Of a stretch of 64,000 nt of DNA, positions 41,549 through 51,900 are shown one piece after another. Source of the DNA: Chitinophaga filiformis (GTDB taxonomy: Bacteria > Bacteroidota > Bacteroidia > Chitinophagales > Chitinophagaceae); the NCBI RefSeq assembly GCF_021646545.1, contig NZ_JAKIRP010000005.1, positions 1 to 64,000 on the forward strand, in the 5' to 3' direction. Numbering within the stretch: position 1 is the first letter of the stretch; each line of letters begins with the position of its first letter. A program made the translations under genes and the position numbers. A model generated the notes under the pieces. It saw only the letters and a program-made list of their open reading frames with translations, was not told the origin of the DNA and searched no databases.

Positions 41549-44083
41549 TCAGAACAATTCTCCCTGAACACCATCGCCATCCGGCTCTTCCTCTTCAGAT
41601 GCCAGTTCAGCGCTGATCAGCTCTTCTCCGGCAATACGGGTACCTACTGTTCTGTAGCTTGTCACTTCCACAAATTCAGCCAGGTCCACTTCCTCCTCAT
41701 CCGGATTCCGTTTCTTGCCGGTCTTCAGCAGCACCACAGGTTCTGCATGTGTAGTGATCATCTCCAGGTAGTTACCTGCGCCTTCCTTGATGAACGAGAA
41801 CTTGTTGTTCAATGTCTGCGTTTCGACTTTGAAACGTTTGGCGTTGAACTGTTTCTTGTCTGCATCAAAGTAGATAGCGGAAACGATCTTTTCAGGATTG
41901 AACTTCTCAATATAAACAAGCTCATTTGGATCATAACGGTTCGTGAGCTCAAAGTTAGTCAGCTCGTAAGTACCGTTCTTGAAGGCTACAAAGATCTTAT
42001 CTTCTCCTTCAAATGAACCGATATAAACACCTCTTTCCTCTGTATTGAGACGGCCCACTTCTGTATCATACCAGAGCTTTTGTCCGGACAGGGTGGATAC
42101 GCCTTTCTCTTTGAATTTCACACTGCGGATCGGGTATTTCGTTACCTGGTTCCCCTGGGAGTTACGTCCCTTGATCGCGATGGTCTCAAAGTACAGGTCA
42201 AACTCTTTATTTCTTGCCGCACAGTTAGGGCTCAGACGAATGCTTACCACTTCAGCTTCTCCGTTCGGATTGGCAGAGAAATAATGCACCTTGGAGTTCT
42301 TTTCCCCTTTGATGGTCAGATCATATTCCTTGTCACGCGTGATACCTGTTACGTTGAAGCGCTTGGCATAACTCATACCGGTTTTGCCATCCACGTAGAT
42401 CATGTTATAGGTAGTACGTTCATCATTTTTTCTGAAGATATCGACATGAATGATGTCTTTACCTACGAAGACCTTATCCGCTACTTTGGTAACGACCATC
42501 TTACCATCTCTGCGGAAGATGATGATGTTGTCGAGGTCAGAACAATCTGCTATGAACTCATCTTTCTTCAATGATGTACCAACGAAGCCTTCTGCCCTGT
42601 TCACGTAGATCTTGGTATTGGCCATTGCCACCTGCTGTATCTGAATGGTATCGAAAGTCTTGATCTCGGTAACACGCTCACGGCCTTTACCGTATTTCTT
42701 CAGCAGGTTTTCGTAATAGTTTACAGTAAAGTCTACCAGGTTAGCCAGGTCGTGTTTCACCTGTTTGATATCTGCCTCAAGATTTTTGATCTGTTCATTC
42801 AGTTCGTTGATATCCAGCCTGTAGATACGGCGAACCGGTTTTTCGGTCAGCTTGAGGATATCTTCGCGGGTGATTTCCCTTTTCAGGTTCTTCTTATAAG
42901 GTGCAAATCCTTTGTCGATGGCAACGATCACTGCTTCCCAGTCCTTGTGTTTCTGTTCCAGCTCCTTATAAATGCCCTTTTCGAAGAAGATCTTTTCCAG
43001 GGAGGTGTAGTGCCATTTATCCTGCAGTTCCTGCAGTTTTATTTCCAGCTCGCGTTTCAGCAGTGCCTGGGTAAAGTCGACAGAAGACTTCAGCAGCTCA
43101 CTCACGGTCAGGAAGCGTGGTTTATCGTCGATGATCACACACGCATTCGGTGAAATAGAGATCTCACAATCAGTGAAAGCATACAGGGCATCGATGGTGA
43201 TATCCGGAGATATACCCGGCGCCAGCTGTACTTCTATTTCCACATCTTTAGCAGTGTTGTCCACTACCTTTTTGATCTTGATCTTACCGGTATCGTTCGC
43301 TTTTACGATAGACTCCATCAGACCTGTTGTGGTAACGCCATACGGCACATCTTTGATGAGAAGGGTCTTTTTATCCTTCTCTTCGATATGCGCGCGTACA
43401 CGCACCTTACCGCCACGTTTACCATCATTGTAGTTGGCTACGTCTATCATCCCCCCGGTTGGGAAGTCGGGATACAATTCAAACTTCTTCCCTCTCAGGT
43501 GCTTGATGGAAGCCTCGAGCAGTTCTATAAAGTTGTGCGGTAATATTTTGGTAGACAAGCCCACAGCAATACCTTCCGCTCCCTGTGCCAGCAGCAGCGG
43601 GAACTTCATGGGCAGGGCCAATGGTTCGTTCTTACGACCATCATAGCTCAGCTGCCATTGCGTGGTCTTGGGATTGAATGCTACATCCAGTGCAAATTTG
43701 GACAAGCGAGCCTCAATATAACGTGCAGCCGCAGCATCATCGCCGGTACGCACATCACCCCAGTTACCCTGAGTATCGATCAGCAGGTCTTTTTGTCCCA
43801 GGTTAACAATCGCATCGCCGATAGAGGCGTCACCATGCGGGTGGTACTGCATGGTAGAACCTATGACGTTGGCCACTTTATTAAAACGGCCGTCGTCCAT
43901 TTCCTTCATCGCATGCAGGATACGGCGCTGAACGGGCTTTAAACCGTCTTCCACGCTGGGTACCGCACGCTCCAGGATCACGTACGATGCGTAATCCAGG
44001 AACCAGTTCTCATACATGCCCCCCAGGTGGAGGATGTTATGTAATGATTCGTCTGTCGGTTGTGTATTATCGATGTCGCTCAT
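41549..44083 (-). CDS. parC: DNA topoisomerase IV subunit A (type IIA topoisomerase cleavage subunit)
   Basis: An 844-residue subunit. The winged-helix region has GLKPVQRRILHAM and MQYHPHGDASIGDAIV, and the active-site Tyr122 follows Arg121 in ARYIEARLSKF. The long tower and coiled-coil section and a six-bladed beta-pinwheel C-terminal domain follow. The gyrase-type GyrA box (QRRGG[K/R]G) is not seen, which with the neighbouring parE supports topoisomerase IV rather than gyrase. The C-terminus is Glu/Asp-rich (ASEEEEPDGDG). It lies 4 bases after the cupin gene as the last gene of the parE operon. It decatenates chromosomes with ParE. Confidence 0.92.
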   Translation of the reverse strand: MSDIDNTQPTDESLHNILHLGGMYENWFLDYASYVILERAVPSVEDGLKPVQRRILHAMKEMDDGRFNKVANVIGSTMQYHPHGDASIGDAIVNLGQKDLLIDTQGNWGDVRTGDDAAAARYIEARLSKFALDVAFNPKTTQWQLSYDGRKNEPLALPMKFPLLLAQGAEGIAVGLSTKILPHNFIELLEASIKHLRGKKFELYPDFPTGGMIDVANYNDGKRGGKVRVRAHIEEKDKKTLLIKDVPYGVTTTGLMESIVKANDTGKIKIKKVVDNTAKDVEIEVQLAPGISPDITIDALYAFTDCEISISPNACVIIDDKPRFLTVSELLKSSVDFTQALLKRELEIKLQELQDKWHYTSLEKIFFEKGIYKELEQKHKDWEAVIVAIDKGFAPYKKNLKREITREDILKLTEKPVRRIYRLDINELNEQIKNLEADIKQVKHDLANLVDFTVNYYENLLKKYGKGRERVTEIKTFDTIQIQQVAMANTKIYVNRAEGFVGTSLKKDEFIADCSDLDNIIIFRRDGKMVVTKVADKVFVGKDIIHVDIFRKNDERTTYNMIYVDGKTGMSYAKRFNVTGITRDKEYDLTIKGEKNSKVHYFSANPNGEAEVVSIRLSPNCAARNKEFDLYFETIAIKGRNSQGNQVTKYPIRSVKFKEKGVSTLSGQKLWYDTEVGRLNTEERGVYIGSFEGEDKIFVAFKNGTYELTNFELTNRYDPNELVYIEKFNPEKIVSAIYFDADKKQFNAKRFKVETQTLNNKFSFIKEGAGNYLEMITTHAEPVVLLKTGKKRNPDEEEVDLAEFVEVTSYRTVGTRIAGEELISAELASEEEEPDGDGVQGELF

Positions 44084-44087
44084 AATC

Positions 44088-44486
44088 TTATTTATTGATC
44101 ATCTTTTCAAATTCATCTCTCCAGATGCGTATGGAATCTTTCCGCACGTCAGCCATAGAGTTCAGTTCAATAAAGCAGCAGTCGGTCACTGCTATCAGCT
44201 GATGCCATACATTGACTGGCACCTCTATTCTTGCCGGCGCTTCCATCTCCACGCGCTCTATCCTGCTTCCGCCCAGCGGGCACCAGTCCATCGCTGCTTT
44301 ACCACTTAACAGGTACAGGATTTCCGGATCCTTATAATCCGCCTTCCCCTCATGATAATGTTGTCCGCTGCTACTGCCGGCCTTCCGGTAACACAGGATG
44401 AAATCGCCGCTACGGTCGGTGTTCCATTCATAGTTGCTGCCTCTTTCATCTTCTCCCACCAGCTGTACAGGCGTTACTTTTATCAT
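44088..44486 (-). CDS. Cupin-fold protein
   Basis: A 132-residue single-domain protein with cupin motifs. GQHYHEGKADY with His and Glu is motif 1, and PVNVWHQLIAV with its His is motif 2, separated by DPEILYLLSGKAAM. The metal-binding His residues are therefore present. No enzyme-specific motif is seen, so function is unknown. It is between a DUF1835 gene (61 bases upstream) and parC (4 bases downstream), probably on the parE transcript. Confidence 0.8.
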   Translation of the reverse strand: MIKVTPVQLVGEDERGSNYEWNTDRSGDFILCYRKAGSSSGQHYHEGKADYKDPEILYLLSGKAAMDWCPLGGSRIERVEMEAPARIEVPVNVWHQLIAVTDCCFIELNSMADVRKDSIRIWRDEFEKMINK

Positions 44487-44547
44487 GTGTTTATCTGTTA
44501 GATTTTCTTTCCTCGCTTAATGGATAGTAATTCCACGAGCCTACCGC

Positions 44548-45411
44548 TTATTCAGCAGGTGGCAGTTTTACTTCAAAGTCCTTAATCGTTTTCAACTCAC
44601 CCTTACTTTCCAGTTTGCCCTGTTTGATCAGCTCTTTCAGCCTCCATCCCAGGAACTGGTCCATCACAGGATACTTCAGTTTACCGGTCACCAGTCCGAC
44701 CACTTTCGATGCTTTCTGGAACTCTGGGGTGCTTTGCTGCAACAGTTCCTTATCATAGAACGCAGCAGGTTCTCCTTTGATCTTTTTACCACCTTCCAGT
44801 AAACGTATACCTGCATTCTCGTTCATCATCCTGCTCCACTCGTCTCCGTCTATTTCAAATTCTGCCAGGGAAACCGGCCTTGCCAGTTTCTTCGCTTTCA
44901 GAAATTCTTTTGCCAGGATCTGATGCAGATGAGTAGGGTAAAATACGCCTCCTTTTTCGTTGAGGAAAGGAAGGTTATTGAGGTAGATAATGTGAATACG
45001 CCCTGCAAAGTCGTACAGCTGACTTACCAGCCAGTAATATCCGCATACATCCCTGGAATTCTGTCCGGCCCATACATACACCTGTTGTTCCGGTTCAGAT
45101 TTCAACAGCGCTTTCAGCTGCCTGAATTTCTCCTGGTCGCCCGCTTCTTCTTCTGCCACTGCCGGAGCAGGCGTTGCTGCCTGCGCTTCAGCGGCTCCTT
45201 CAGCAACGGGTGGCGGCTGTATGCCAGCCAGCTGGTTCCACCACTGTTTGCGGGCGGCCTGGCCATCTTTAGTGTCAAGGATAAAAAGAGGACCTATCGA
45301 GAGGTCATCTTCAAAGTAAAGTATGTCTCCTTTCAGCTGCTCATCCAGCTCAAATGCACCGTTCAGTGCTGTGGCGGATGATTCACCGAAAACGATATGT
45401 AACAGTGCCAT
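44548..45411 (-). CDS. DUF1835-domain protein
   Basis: A 287-residue cytoplasmic protein starting LLHIVFGESSATALNGAF, followed by FEDDLSIGPLF, the diagnostic DUF1835 pattern (a HIVFG strand, then a D-D-L-S-x-G-P loop). A variable Ala/Pro/Glu-rich insertion (VAEGAAEAQAATPAPA) sits near residue 75-98. The C-terminal half has the helical segment typical of the family (DUF3658-like). The biochemical role is unknown. It lies 37 bases after parE in the same operon. Confidence 0.85.
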   Translation of the reverse strand: MALLHIVFGESSATALNGAFELDEQLKGDILYFEDDLSIGPLFILDTKDGQAARKQWWNQLAGIQPPPVAEGAAEAQAATPAPAVAEEEAGDQEKFRQLKALLKSEPEQQVYVWAGQNSRDVCGYYWLVSQLYDFAGRIHIIYLNNLPFLNEKGGVFYPTHLHQILAKEFLKAKKLARPVSLAEFEIDGDEWSRMMNENAGIRLLEGGKKIKGEPAAFYDKELLQQSTPEFQKASKVVGLVTGKLKYPVMDQFLGWRLKELIKQGKLESKGELKTIKDFEVKLPPAE

Positions 45412-45448
45412 TGATCTTGTTAAATAATGCTGATGTAAATACCTGCTG

Positions 45449-47353
45449 CTATTCCGCTACCGGTTCATCTACCAGGTCCTTTTCATAACGCAGGTTGCTG
45501 ATAATGAACTCCTGTCTTGACTGCGTATTTTTACCCATATAGTATTCCAGCAGTTTCTGGATATGTGTATCTGTCGACAGGATCACCGGTTCCACCTTCA
45601 TATCTTCATTGATGAAGGCGCCAAATTCCTGGGGAGAGATCTCTCCCAGACCTTTAAAGCGGGTTATTTCAGGCTTGCCACCCAGTTTTTTGATGGCCTT
45701 CTGCCTTTCCTCATCACTGTAACAATAGAAGGTCTGTTGTTTATTACGCACGCGGAACAACGGTGTTTCCAGGATGTACAGGTGCCCGTTCTTTACCAGG
45801 TCGGGGAAGAACTGCAGGAAGAAAGTCAGCAGTAACAATCGAATATGCATACCGTCTACATCTGCATCAGTGGCTATCACGATCCTGTTATAACGCAGCC
45901 CTTCCAGACCTTCTTCTATATTCAATGCGTGTTGCAGCAGGTTAAACTCTTCGTTTTCGTATACGATCTTTTTAGTCAGACCGAAACAGTTCAGGGGTTT
46001 ACCCCTCAGACTGAATACTGCCTGGGTTTCCACGTTGCGGGACTTGGTAATGGAACCACTCGCAGAGTCACCTTCCGTGATGAATATAGTTGTATTCAAA
46101 CGTTTGGTTTCCAGGTCATTTTTGTCCTTACCACTCACTTCTTCGTTCAGGTGGATACGGCAGTCGCGCAACTTACGGTTGTGCAGGTTCGCTTTCTTGG
46201 CCCTTTCATTCGCCAGCTTTTTGATACCGGCCAGTTCCTTACGCTCACGCTCACTCTGCTCAATACGTTTTTTCAGCGCCTCGGCTGTAGTAGGGTTCCT
46301 GTGCAGGAAATCGTCCAGGTGTTTGGACAGGAAATCCAGTACAAACGCCTTCATGGACGGACCGTTCTCATATACCGTGAGGGAGCCCAGTTTGGTCTTT
46401 GTCTGTGATTCGAACACCGGCTCCTGTACCCTTACTGAAATAGCGGCACAGATGGAAGCACGGATATCCGTAGCATCATAGTCCTTTTTATAAAAATCGC
46501 GGATAGTCTTTACGAATGCTTCACGGAAGGCTGCCAGGTGCGTACCGCCCTGCGTAGTGTGCTGACCATTCACGAAGGAATAGTACTCTTCACCATATTG
46601 ATTCTCATGGGTGATAGCCACTTCTATATCTTCCCCTTTCAGGTGAATGATGGGATAACGCAGCTCATCCTCATTGGTTTTACGCTGTAAGAGGTCCAGC
46701 AAACCATTTTTGGAGACATATTTTGTGCCGTTGAAGTTAATGGTCAATCCGGCGTTCAGGAAACAATAGTTCCAGATCTGGTTTTCCAGGAACTCAGGGA
46801 TAAACCTGTAGTTACGGAAAACGGTATCATCAGGTATGAAGGTCACCAGGGTACCGTTAGGCTCCTTTGTAGCTGCTTCCTTATGTTCTTTTGTGAGTAC
46901 GCCACGTTCAAATTCTGCTACTTTAACCCGGCCGTCGCGGACAGATTCCACCTTGAAATAGGTGGATAGTGCGTTCACCGCTTTGGTACCGACCCCGTTC
47001 AATCCCACAGATTTCTGGAAGGCTTTGCTATCATATTTGGCTCCCGTGTTGATCTTACTCACCACATCCACCACTTTTCCCAGCGGAATACCGCGCCCAT
47101 AGTCACGTATGGTCACATTGTGTTCCGTTACCCTGATGTCAATCTGCTTGCCAAAACCCATGGTGTGCTCGTCAATACAGTTGTCAGCCACCTCCTTTAA
47201 CAGAATGTAGATACCATCGTCCATGCTGGAACCATCTCCCAGCTTACCAATGTACATACCCGGACGCAGGCGGATATGCTCACGCCAGTCGAGTGACCGT
47301 ATCGAATCTTCGGTATAGGAGCTCAAGAGATCTTTCTTATCCGTAGTAGCCAT
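45449..47353 (-). CDS. parE: DNA topoisomerase IV subunit B (ATPase subunit)
   Basis: A 634-residue subunit. The GHKL ATPase domain carries EVADNCIDEH, RDYGRGIPLG and KSVGLNGVGTKAVNALS. The transducer follows, and then the Toprim domain with FITEGDSASGSI, DADVDGMHIR and KRFKGLGE-like FKGLGEISPQEF. The frame extends 18 codons further upstream, but the ATG at 47351-47353 gives the standard N-terminus, and the longer version has no family support. A strong promoter lies about 140 bases upstream. Four genes (parE, DUF1835, cupin, parC) run in the same direction with small gaps. Confidence 0.93.
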   Translation of the reverse strand: MATTDKKDLLSSYTEDSIRSLDWREHIRLRPGMYIGKLGDGSSMDDGIYILLKEVADNCIDEHTMGFGKQIDIRVTEHNVTIRDYGRGIPLGKVVDVVSKINTGAKYDSKAFQKSVGLNGVGTKAVNALSTYFKVESVRDGRVKVAEFERGVLTKEHKEAATKEPNGTLVTFIPDDTVFRNYRFIPEFLENQIWNYCFLNAGLTINFNGTKYVSKNGLLDLLQRKTNEDELRYPIIHLKGEDIEVAITHENQYGEEYYSFVNGQHTTQGGTHLAAFREAFVKTIRDFYKKDYDATDIRASICAAISVRVQEPVFESQTKTKLGSLTVYENGPSMKAFVLDFLSKHLDDFLHRNPTTAEALKKRIEQSERERKELAGIKKLANERAKKANLHNRKLRDCRIHLNEEVSGKDKNDLETKRLNTTIFITEGDSASGSITKSRNVETQAVFSLRGKPLNCFGLTKKIVYENEEFNLLQHALNIEEGLEGLRYNRIVIATDADVDGMHIRLLLLTFFLQFFPDLVKNGHLYILETPLFRVRNKQQTFYCYSDEERQKAIKKLGGKPEITRFKGLGEISPQEFGAFINEDMKVEPVILSTDTHIQKLLEYYMGKNTQSRQEFIISNLRYEKDLVDEPVAE

Positions 47354-47772
47354 AATTATATAGAAATTCCAATTTACTTTGTTACAATGCCGGTTTCGAT
47401 GCACCATTTATGCCAGGTTCCTCAAGATCAGTCAAATGGGGCATTTCGTCCGGAAGGCAAATTTACTAAAACTTTTAGCAAAAGCCGGTTGCTGGCAAAA
47501 ATAAAGGTTTCAGCGTATCATCCCAAGTATTAGTTATACACTATGCTTAAATAAATGAATAACAATTATTTGAGGGCGGCGCCAAAAAGCATCTTCACTC
47601 CTGGCAAGGTTTTTCCCGGTTCGCAGGGATAAAACAAATATAATTTCTTCAAATATTGTACAAAAGGGGGTAAAAATTTATTCACAAAGTGATTCAGAAA
47701 TGACAATTTATATAACTAAATAATTTATATTTACAACATCGTCTTTTTGAAAACAAACCTCAGTCCTAAACT
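47354..47772. other. Divergent intergenic region between parE and the micro-membrane-protein genes
   Basis: This is a 419-base AT-rich stretch with no credible gene. It holds the parE promoter (47496-47526), a second possible minus-strand -7 match at 47458-47465 (TAAATTTG), and an AT-rich run before the first small gene on the plus strand. No exact TAnnTTTG box was found for that small gene. Confidence 0.5.
47496..47526 (-). promoter_or_regulatory. Promoter of the parE operon (-33 TTG, -7 TATTTTTG)
   Basis: On the minus strand TTG (47524-47526) is followed after 20 bases by TATTTTTG (47496-47503), an exact match to the Bacteroidetes consensus in sequence and spacing. The implied leader is about 135 bases. 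Confidence 0.65.
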
Positions 47773-47928
47773 ATGAAAGCTACATTCTTTATCACACTGT
47801 TAGCAGTGCTCACCATTGCACTTCTCATTACTTACCTGGTAAATAAAGAGCAACGCTCTATGAACCGTCTAAGTAACAGATTCATCAGATTGCTGGAAAG
47901 ATTCAATTCCTGGCAGATGATGAGATAA
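47773..47928 (+). CDS. 51-residue single-span membrane protein
   Basis: ATG 47773 opens a 51-codon frame with MKATFFITLLAVLTIALLITYLV, one clear membrane helix, followed by a basic/amphipathic tail (NKEQRSMNRLSNRFIRLLER) and a TAA. A near-identical layout is repeated in the next gene 33 bases later, which supports both being real. I recognise no family. A small regulatory subunit or a toxin-like membrane peptide are both possible. Confidence 0.5.
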   Translation: MKATFFITLLAVLTIALLITYLVNKEQRSMNRLSNRFIRLLERFNSWQMMR

Positions 47929-47961
47929 CATTATTTCATTATTCTTAATAAGACATTACCT

Positions 47962-48078
47962 ATGAAAGCCGGTCTCTTATTTAAGTTGGCCTGTTTGCTG
48001 ATTGCCTCCATGGCACTTGCGGTACATTTTATGCGCAAAGCGCTGGGGAAACTCGGGACAAACAATGAACAACAGTAA
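47962..48078 (+). CDS. 38-residue single-span membrane protein
   Basis: ATG 47962 opens a 38-codon frame starting MKAGLLFKLACLLIASMALAVHF, one membrane helix with a short basic then polar tail (MRKALGKLGTNNEQQ). It shares the MKA start and helix-plus-basic-tail shape with the preceding small gene. A strong hairpin terminator follows 25 bases after the stop, which supports a transcribed two-gene unit. Confidence 0.45.
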   Translation: MKAGLLFKLACLLIASMALAVHFMRKALGKLGTNNEQQ

Positions 48079-48102
48079 ACCACTCATTATCCAGTAAATT
48101 AT

Positions 48103-48133
48103 AAAGGGCGCAAAGACAATCTTTGCGCCCTTT
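48103..48133. terminator. Bidirectional terminator between the micro-membrane genes and the response regulator
   Basis: A perfect 14-bp inverted repeat (AAAGGGCGCAAAGA and its complement) surrounds a 3-base loop. A and T tracts on both sides allow use from either strand. Confidence 0.8.
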
Positions 48134-48254
48134 GCTATTCAATAAGTTAAGTAGCTGATTACGGGTCAAGTTGAGTTCCTGTAAGTAAGATCGTATAGCT
48201 CATTTGCAGCAGGTGCTGCATGTCTACGCCTGGTATGCCCCGGGAAACAAAAGC

Positions 48255-48887
48255 TTATCTGTTATAATACTTGTTCACAGCGTCAGTCCGGCTTCTCACG
48301 TGCAGTTTCTCATAAATATTGTGTACGTGCCTGCGTACCGTTTCAATGCTGATAAACAGATTGCTGGCGATCTCCTTGTACAGGAATCCCTTCGACAACT
48401 GGTCCAGGATCTCTTTCTCCCTGGAAGTCAATGCCTCCAGCGCCGGGTTAGGCTTGGCCTGTTTCTGGAAATAGGCTACCACTCTCCGCGCTATCTGTGA
48501 GCTCATGGGAGAACCGCCTTCATGCAGGTCGCGGATAGCGCCCAGCAGTTCGCTCGGCGGCGTTTTCTTCAGGATATATCCGCTGGCCCCCGCTTCCAGT
48601 GCCTGGAATATTTTGTCATCATCTTCGTATACCGTCAACATCATGAAATGCATGTCCGGGTATTCCCCCTTTAACCGGGCAATACACTCGATCCCATTCA
48701 TACCGCCGGGAAGATTAAAGTCCATCAGCACCACATTCGGCAACAGATTGGGGATCTGTTCCACCGCAGTTTCCGCATTGTTGAACGCTCCGATACAAGC
48801 ATACCCATCCGAGCCATTAATCAGCAACTCCATGGCTGTACGGATATCATGGTTGTCTTCTACAATCGCCACAGAAATAATATCCAT
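48255..48887 (-). CDS. LuxR/NarL-family response regulator
   Basis: A 210-residue regulator. The receiver domain starts ISVAIVEDNHDIR, with the phospho-acceptor Asp in VLMDFNLPGG, the Thr in MLTVYEDD and Lys in ILKKTPP. The C-terminal LuxR HTH is LTSREKEILDQLSKG ... SIETVRRHVHNIYEKL. The frame is open to an ATG at 48923, but the ATG at 48885-48887 gives the normal short N-terminus. The gene for its likely partner kinase lies just upstream on the same strand (48992), though a separate -7 box (48982-48989) precedes this gene. Confidence 0.9.
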   Translation of the reverse strand: MDIISVAIVEDNHDIRTAMELLINGSDGYACIGAFNNAETAVEQIPNLLPNVVLMDFNLPGGMNGIECIARLKGEYPDMHFMMLTVYEDDDKIFQALEAGASGYILKKTPPSELLGAIRDLHEGGSPMSSQIARRVVAYFQKQAKPNPALEALTSREKEILDQLSKGFLYKEIASNLFISIETVRRHVHNIYEKLHVRSRTDAVNKYYNR

Positions 48888-48981
48888 GTTATCCTGAGAT
48901 TTCTTTTTCGAGTATACAGTCATTTATAATCAGTTGTTATGTTTAGACAGAGGTCAACGAATACCACATTTATGTTACTTA

Positions 48982-48989
48982 CAAATCTA
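48982..48989 (-). promoter_or_regulatory. -7 box of the response regulator gene
   Basis: On the minus strand TAGATTTG matches TAnnTTTG exactly. It lies 59 bases before the upstream possible start and about 95 before the preferred one. It sits in the gap directly after the kinase gene stop. Confidence 0.45.
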
Positions 48990-48991
48990 GA

Positions 48992-51900
48992 CTAAATTAA
49001 CGGGATATCTAACAAAACTATCGTACCGTGATGCGATGTGATATCAGCATGTCCCCCTACCGCCTGCATTCTCTTCTGAATGTTCTTCAGGCCATTTCCA
49101 AACAACCTCACTTTCTCCTGATCAAAGCCTTTGCCATTATCTTTTATCATAATCGTCATATTCTTATGCATCTCTATTTGTATTACTACCTCCGAGGCCT
49201 GGGCATGTTTTACCACATTATGTAAGGATTCTTTTACTGCCAGATAGATGTTACGCCTGGTTCCGCCACTTAGTTTGATATTGGGTATGGATTCCGGGAT
49301 ATAAAACTGATGGGTTATATGGGCATGCTCCAGGAAATCGGCTGCAAAACTACGCATGTAAGCGATCAGGTTTTCCAGTGAATCATTCGAGGAATTCATC
49401 GCCCAGATGATCTCGCTCATTTTATCCACCAGCTCTCCCGCCGCTTCAGATATGCGTTCCAGCTCTTTCGTCTGCGAGGTGTCCGTTATTTTCCGCTTCG
49501 CAATCTCACTTAACAGGCGGATCGTAGACAGCCCCGACCCCAGGTCGTCATGCATATCACTGGAAATCCTTGCACGCTCCTGATCTACCGCCTGCTCTTT
49601 CTCCAGCTTCAGCTTCTCGTGACGGATCTTATAGTCAAGGTACAACGTTGAAAAATAGTAAGCTACTCCCAATAATAGTAACAATAACAGGAACCGGAAC
49701 CACAGCGACTGCCAGAAGGGTATCCGTATCGTTATTTCCAGCGTGGTAGGAGTTGAGTTCCAGATATCATCGTTATTGGACGCACGCACATTGAACGTGT
49801 AGGTGCCCGGCCGTAAATTCGTATAACGGGCCATCCTGAAGGCGCCGGCCTGTACCCAATCCTCATCAGCCCCATCCAGTTTGTACTGTACCTTGTTCTT
49901 CAGCGGATTAGTGAATTCCAGCGGCACAAATTCAATGGCAATTGTATTATGATTGTAAGGCAATTCTATCCTGCGCAACAGCGACAGCGCCGTATCCGAT
50001 TCATACGGTTTGTCCAGCACTTCCATACGCATGATCACCACCTTGGGTTTGGACGGATTGTTCCGGAAGTCTTTAGGATAAAAACCGTTTGAACCACGTA
50101 TGCCGCCAAAGAAAAGTTCTCCGTCCACCGACTTGAAAAAGGCACCGGTATTGAATTCATTAGACTGCAAACCATCTTCGTAATTGTAGGTTGTGATCTC
50201 GTCATTCGCAGGATTGATCTGCGACAATCCCTTGTTATGGCTCACCCATATCCTGTCCTTCTCGTCCAGCAATACACCATACAGGTAATCGTTGATCAGC
50301 GCCGGATAATCATAACTATTGTAATGCTTTTTACGCAGGTTATCCTCGTCCAGCATGAACAAGCCTTTGGAAGTGGCCAGCAACAGCTCTTTTCCTGCCC
50401 GTTTGGCGATGGATTTCACAATGGTGCCCGGCGGAAGCGTGATCAGATCCCAGCGTGTACTACCCACTTTCTTTACATAAGCCGCCACCTTCGTACCTAC
50501 GTATTTGTTTCCCATGAAATCTTCATAGTACGTCGTCAGTATTTCCTCAGGAAATTCATGTACGATCGCCACTTTGTATCCGCCCCTGTCTCCCCGCACT
50601 ATCTGCAGCAGATATCTGCCATAGTTGAAATACACCTCTCCGCTTGTACGTTTAAATACAAAAGGATAAATATCTTCCTGCGGCGGTAAGCCAATGGCTT
50701 TCATATATTTTGTCAAGTCTTCAAACCTGCGTGTATGCACGTTGAAAAGACCAATATGCATGTCCGAGAAATGAAACCAGAGATGCTCAAAATCCTCGCG
50801 GCAGATGGCGTTCAGATTCTTTGCAGGAAAGATACTCTTTCCCTCATCGCCGGGAATACGTTCCAGGAACTTCCCTCCTTTCTCATAGATATCCAGTCCG
50901 TCGTTCAACAGCCCCACATACAGTTTTCCGTCGTCATGCTTATACACGGCCCTCACCATATTGTGCGTAGTGGCGGGAGAGCGGTACAGATTAAAGACCT
51001 TTTTATTGGGAGAATACTTTTTGATGCCATCGCCATCCGTGCCTACCCACATATTGTCTGCGGCATCCCTGTACAGGTACGTCACAACGTTCCAGGAGCG
51101 TGTTTCCGAACCGTTGAACGATACAATGCGGTTCACGATCTCGTTACGCTTTATATTATAGATCATAACGCCGTCTGTGCCGCCTATCCAGATGTTGCCG
51201 TTAAGATCCAGCTCAAGACATAAAGGAACGAAATTCGCGTCTTTAGGATCCCGCTGGTCGAACGACAGATCGCTGTACTTATTCTGTTTTTTATTGAAAA
51301 TGATCAGATGCCCTTTGCTGGCAATGATCAGGGTATCGCTGTTCAGATTGCGGAGTACGATGTGTGAAGTAATGCCGGGCAGACAGTAAGTAGTCAGCCG
51401 CATATTCTGTGTATTCATGGCCAGCAGCTCACCGGGTTCGAAATTCATCCAGATAGTGTTGCCGTCCTTGTATACTGCGCTGGCCGCTATTCCACGTTGT
51501 AACATGGGTTTAGGGTACAATATGACCTTCTTTTTGGCATAGGTGGAATCGTCGAGTACATAAAGCCCTTTGGCAGGCCGCCATACCCATAAATTATGCT
51601 GCACGGAATCTTCTCCCAGTATCCTGAACTTATTACCGCTGTCGCGCTCGCCGTTATTCTCGTAGGTAGTATCTTCCAGCACGCTCTCGAATGAGTTCTT
51701 ATACTCATCGTACAGACTGATACCGTAGTTATGCGTCAGTAACAGCTGATGCCTCCGGTTACGGTACAGGGAATAACCCTTATACCCTTTCAGGGCAAAG
51801 CGATTAATCAATGCACGTCCTCCGTTATTATTGCGGACCACCAGGTTTCCCTTTCCCTGACCAGCCCGTTCCTGTAAACTTGGATTAAACCTGTATTCAT

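Noticed and set aside
41549..44083. Gyrase subunit A (gyrA)
   Set aside because: No GyrA box was seen in the C-terminal domain, and the gene shares an operon with a parE-type subunit.
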